Shown: piece by piece, positions 7,417 to 10,133 of the stretch | How the letters are laid out: the number at the start of each line of letters is the position of its first letter | Position numbering within the stretch: position 1 is the first letter of the stretch | From: Pyrinomonadaceae bacterium | Lineage (GTDB): Bacteria > Acidobacteriota > Blastocatellia > Pyrinomonadales > Pyrinomonadaceae | Assembly (NCBI GenBank): GCA_025929655.1 | Contig: JAICPV010000046.1 | Location: 1-10,133, forward strand | Length of the DNA stretch: 10,133 nucleotides | Reading direction: 5' to 3' | Made by a program: the position numbers and the translations under genes | The notes under the pieces: generated by a model | Told to the model about the DNA's origin: nothing | The model's database searches: none | The model's input: the letters and a program-made list of their open reading frames with translations, nothing else

Positions 7417-8636
7417 TGTTCGACCGCGGGAGATTTAGCGCACCGGCAGAAGTCGACGGGCTTCGGCTTCCGCTGCTCGGTTTGGGCGGGGTCGCGCTGA
7501 TCATTTGGCTTGTCGGCCTTTACTTCGATCCAGAGCAGGCACTTAGAAGCTGGCTAATGGGTTTCGTGTTTTGGGCCGGGCTCTGTATCGGCGGCATCGG
7601 CCTGCTGATGCTTCAATACATGACCGGCGGGGCATGGGGCGTTGTCCTCCGGCGCATTTTCGAGGCGTGTTCCAGAACCCTTCCGTTGGTCGTTCTGCTC
7701 TTCGTACCGTTGGCAGTCGGCGTCCTGACCCATACAGTTTACGAATGGACCCATCTGCCGCCGACCGATCACGCCATCGAGGCACGCGGGATCTATTTGC
7801 TGCCCTGGTCGTGGGTCGCTCGTTCGATCATATATTTTGCGATCTTCGGCATAATGGCTTATTTGCTGAACGATTGGTCGGCGCGCCAGGACCGTACTGA
7901 AAATTACGAGGACGCCGCGTCGCTTCTCGCGCGCATGTCGCGATTTTCGGGCCCGGCAATGGTCGTATATGCGTTGATCGTCACCTTTGCTTCGGTTGAC
8001 TGGGTGCTCACGCTCGACCCGCACTTTTTCTCCACGATCTGGGGGCTGCTTTTCGTGATCGGCTGGGCGCTTGCGACGCTTAGCTTCGGCGCCATGATCC
8101 TCGCTTACCTTTCGGACAAGCGGCCTATGGACGACATCGTCGGGAAACGCCATTTCCACGATATCGGGAAATTGATGCTCGCGATGGTGATGGTGTGGGC
8201 GTATTTCAACCTTTCGCAATGGCTGATCATATGGTCGGGCAACATCCCCGAGGAAACCGGCTGGTACCTGACGCGGATGGAGAGTGGATGGTTTTGGATA
8301 GGCGTCGTGTTGATACTTTTCCACTTCGCCGTTCCGTTTCTCATTCTGCTGCAGCAGGATTTCAAACGCCGCCCGAAATTGCTTGCATTGCTCGCGGTAT
8401 TTATCCTGTTGATGAGGTTCTTCGATATGTTTTTCCTCATCGGCCCGACGCCGAGGATCAACACATACGGCGGGCCGCAAGCGGCGTTCATCGTGAGCTG
8501 GCTCGATTTCGTTGCACCGATAGCGATCGGCGGTATATGGCTTTGGTATTTCTTCGGACAGCTGCGGTCCAGGCCGCTGGTGCCCGGAATGGATCCGTTC
8601 TACGACCGTGCGGTTCATCACGGCAAAGGGCATTGA
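7416..8636 (+). CDS. actF: ACIII subunit ActF, second NrfD-like integral membrane protein
   Basis: The ATG at 7416 overlaps the last base of the actE stop (TGATG), and a GGGGGTGG ribosome site ends seven bases before it. A TTG three bases earlier is in frame but needless. The 406-residue protein has about ten hydrophobic helices (for example 17-36, 46-68, 88-107, 132-151, 178-198, 205-232, 249-272, 291-313, 318-342, 356-380). Segments typical of ActF are FASVDWVLTLDPHFFSTIWG (191-210) and GKLMLAMVMVWAYFNLSQWL (251-270) followed by SGNIPEET. ActF resembles ActC but is shorter; in ACIII structures it sits beside ActD. No quinone has been firmly placed in it, and a role in proton translocation has been proposed from buried polar and acidic residues such as D195. 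Translational coupling to actE is likely. Confidence 0.95.
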   Translation: MFDRGRFSAPAEVDGLRLPLLGLGGVALIIWLVGLYFDPEQALRSWLMGFVFWAGLCIGGIGLLMLQYMTGGAWGVVLRRIFEACSRTLPLVVLLFVPLAVGVLTHTVYEWTHLPPTDHAIEARGIYLLPWSWVARSIIYFAIFGIMAYLLNDWSARQDRTENYEDAASLLARMSRFSGPAMVVYALIVTFASVDWVLTLDPHFFSTIWGLLFVIGWALATLSFGAMILAYLSDKRPMDDIVGKRHFHDIGKLMLAMVMVWAYFNLSQWLIIWSGNIPEETGWYLTRMESGWFWIGVVLILFHFAVPFLILLQQDFKRRPKLLALLAVFILLMRFFDMFFLIGPTPRINTYGGPQAAFIVSWLDFVAPIAIGGIWLWYFFGQLRSRPLVPGMDPFYDRAVHHGKGH

Positions 8637-8644
8637 ACAACGCG

Positions 8645-9184
8645 ATGGCTAAGAAACACGAATCGACTGTTCCGGATCTGAGTAAACCGTACGAGCAAAA
8701 CGTTATCGGCTTCGGCGGGATCGTGAAATTCGGGATCGGCCTTTTGATGCTGATCGTTGTGACCTTTGCGCTGATGCGGCTCCTGAGTCGCGTTCTCGAG
8801 GACAACAAGCAGCAGGAGTGGCAGGCAAACCGAAATCCGATGATCATGTCCGACCGCGAAAGGCTGCCGCCGGAACCGCGCCTGCAGCTGGCGCCGGGTT
8901 TCGGCGTCGATTCCGAAGGCGGGCGTGTGAATATGGAATTGCAAGCCCCGCAAGCGGAATACCGTGAGCTCCAGCGCCAATGGAACGACATCATCGAGCA
9001 CGGAAAAAAAGATCCCGCGACCGGGCAAACGATCTGGATGCCGATCGATGAAGCAAAGAACATGGTGCTCGAGGAGCACCTGAAAGCGAAAAGCGGCCCC
9101 GAGGCTGAGAAGTTTTCCGTCGAATCGAGAAAATATGTTTCCGACGCAAGCTCCGGAAGGAAAGCGAGCATGACAAGGCGGTAA
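8645..9184 (+). CDS. Single-span membrane protein of unknown function associated with ACIII/oxidase operons
   Basis: Starting at the ATG eight bases after actF, the protein has 179 residues (MAKKHESTVPDLSK...). One transmembrane helix lies at about 26-48, with a short cytoplasmic N-terminus and a mostly polar, charged C-terminal part predicted to be periplasmic. No Cys is present, so no heme c or disulfide. Two segments are recognisable: LPPEPRLQ (74-81) and MPIDEAK (132-138). From recollection, the same two short motifs occur in unnamed single-helix proteins encoded beside ACIII, SCO and cytochrome oxidase genes in several phyla, where the second reads roughly IPIDRAM. This suggests an accessory or assembly subunit. 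It could correspond to one of the small variable ACIII subunits, but I cannot equate it with ActG or ActH. The frame stays open upstream to 8195, inside actF; that part is a shadow of actF. Confidence 0.85.
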   Translation: MAKKHESTVPDLSKPYEQNVIGFGGIVKFGIGLLMLIVVTFALMRLLSRVLEDNKQQEWQANRNPMIMSDRERLPPEPRLQLAPGFGVDSEGGRVNMELQAPQAEYRELQRQWNDIIEHGKKDPATGQTIWMPIDEAKNMVLEEHLKAKSGPEAEKFSVESRKYVSDASSGRKASMTRR

Positions 9185-9187
9185 ATT

Positions 9188-10066
9188 GTGAAGTTTATTT
9201 CAGTAAAACGTTTGATTTTGGCGACTATGCTGTTCGGAGCCGCGGCCGGCGCGTTTGCGCAGAAAAATGAGCATTACAATTCGCCGCTGTATTCCCCAAA
9301 GTATTACGAACCGACCGCCGGCGTCAGTAACGGGCTTCCTGACGCTCTCCAGACGGTCGGGATCGAGCAACGGCTGGGCGAATCTCTGCCGATCGATGTG
9401 AAATTCAGGAACGAAAACGGGAAAGACGTGGCACTCGGCGAATTTCTAAAAAGCGGCCGGCCGGCGGTCCTCGCGCTCGTTTATTACGAGTGCCCGATGC
9501 TATGCAACCAGGTACTGAACGGGTTGACGGGATCGTTGAAGGGGATCTCGCTCGATCCCGGTAAGGATTACGACGTGATCGCAATTAGTTTCGACGCACG
9601 CGAGAACGAGAAACCCGGGCTCGCCGCGAACAAGCGTCAATCTTATATCGAGCGTTTTGGCCGAAAGGGCACCGACAGCGGCTGGCATTTTCTGACGGGC
9701 GACCAGGCGGCGATAGACGCGGTGACGAAGGCTGTCGGGTTCAGATACGAATGGGACGAGAAATCCAACCAGTTCGCACACGCGAGCGGTGTGATGATCG
9801 TCACCCCCGAAGGACGGCTTTCCCACTATTTTTACGGTATCGATTACTCGCCGAAAGACGTAAAGCTCGGCCTTATCGAGGCGGCCGATAAAAAGATCGG
9901 CAGCGTCGCCGATAAGCTCTTGCTCTATTGCTATCACTACGACCCTTCTACCGGGAAGTACGGTTTCGCCGTCCTGAACGCGATGCGAACCGGGGCGATC
10001 GTGACGTTGCTGGGTATGGGCGCGATGGGATTTGTGTTCTGGCGACGCAATAAAGGGAAAAAGTGA
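9188..10066 (+). CDS. SCO1/SenC family copper chaperone with C-terminal membrane anchor
   Basis: The start is a GTG three bases after the previous stop, preceded by AAGGCGG at a six-base spacing. The 292-residue protein has a cleavable signal peptide (about 1-24, AFA-Q). Its thioredoxin-like SCO fold carries the copper-binding pair C102 and C106 in YYECPMLCNQ and the conserved histidine H198 in FAHASGVMIVTPEGR. A hydrophobic helix at about 266-285 followed by WRRNKGKK forms a C-terminal anchor, so the domain should be held at the periplasmic face of the inner membrane. SCO proteins deliver copper or reducing power to the CuA centre of cytochrome oxidase subunit II. Its place at the end of the ACIII operon implies that the complex works with a CuA-containing aa3/caa3-type oxidase, whose genes would lie outside the window. 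Genes at this position are usually annotated only as 'SCO family protein'. Confidence 0.94.
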   Translation: MKFISVKRLILATMLFGAAAGAFAQKNEHYNSPLYSPKYYEPTAGVSNGLPDALQTVGIEQRLGESLPIDVKFRNENGKDVALGEFLKSGRPAVLALVYYECPMLCNQVLNGLTGSLKGISLDPGKDYDVIAISFDARENEKPGLAANKRQSYIERFGRKGTDSGWHFLTGDQAAIDAVTKAVGFRYEWDEKSNQFAHASGVMIVTPEGRLSHYFYGIDYSPKDVKLGLIEAADKKIGSVADKLLLYCYHYDPSTGKYGFAVLNAMRTGAIVTLLGMGAMGFVFWRRNKGKK

Positions 10067-10130
10067 AAATGTTGGAAAAGTGAAAATGATGCGGCAAGTT
10101 CAGTGATCACTTTTTCAGTTATCACCTTTT
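10058..10130. repeat. AT-rich direct repeats at the 3' end of the SCO gene
   Basis: AAAAGTGAAAATG occurs twice, ending at 10071 and 10088; the first copy spans the SCO stop codon. A 15-base tandem pair follows, TTCAGTGATCACTTT (10099-10113) and TTCAGTTATCACCTT (10114-10128), identical at 13 of 15 positions. The style (short, GAAAA/GTGA-rich, tandem) resembles simple intergenic repeats rather than a mobile element. The window ends within the block, so its full extent is unknown. Confidence 0.6.
10076..10115 (+). terminator. Possible weak intrinsic terminator after the operon
   Basis: AAAAGTGA (10076-10083) is the reverse complement of TCACTTTT (10107-10114), with a run of five T at 10111-10115 partly inside the right arm. 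A small perfect dyad GTGATCAC sits at 10103-10110. The stem is AT-rich and the loop is 23 bases, so as a terminator it would be poor; it may equally be a by-product of the repeats here. Confidence 0.25.
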
Positions 10131-10133
10131 GAA

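Noticed and set aside
7554..8633. Antisense open frame (359 codons) opposite actF
   Set aside because: Same effect of codon bias: low-complexity, charge-rich translation with no family resemblance, lying wholly within actF.

Overview
The window is almost entirely one plus-strand operon (675-10066) encoding Alternative Complex III (ACIII), the bacterial membrane quinol:electron-acceptor oxidoreductase that replaces the cytochrome bc1 complex. The gene order is actA (pentaheme cytochrome c), actB (molybdopterin-oxidoreductase-like domain fused to an iron-sulfur domain), actC (NrfD-like quinol-binding membrane protein), actD (DUF3341), actE (monoheme c-type lipoprotein) and actF (second NrfD-like protein). 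A 179-residue single-span protein without a named function follows, then a SCO1/SenC copper chaperone with a C-terminal membrane anchor. Neighbours overlap or lie at most 33 bases apart, so a single transcript is likely.

The genes form one working unit. ActC (and the related ActF) sit in the membrane on the quinol side. Electrons pass through the Fe-S clusters of ActB to the hemes of ActA and ActE and on to a terminal oxidase. The SCO protein would help assemble the CuA site of such an oxidase. Cytochrome oxidase genes are not inside the window.

Left of the operon, on the minus strand, is the 5' part of a REP-associated (IS200-like, HUH) transposase gene cut by the window edge. Directly upstream of it lie short GTAG-containing repeats that look like its REP partner. 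The rest of the 337-base intergenic region holds a longer inverted repeat, a short perfect palindrome and the presumed act promoter. After the SCO gene, the last 67 bases are AT-rich with small direct and inverted repeats and may form a terminator.

The organism is most likely an aerobic Gram-negative bacterium of moderately high GC. The ACIII-plus-SCO layout, the type of RAYT and the style of the short repeats suggest Acidobacteriota, perhaps Blastocatellia. This lineage call is an inference from recollection, not a database match.

I do not see a new biological system: ACIII is well described. The points most worth a second look are a heptanucleotide-periodic repeat that has become the signal-peptide coding region of actE, an Ala/Pro-rich linker inside ActB, the unnamed 179-residue protein, and the RAYT/REP pair.
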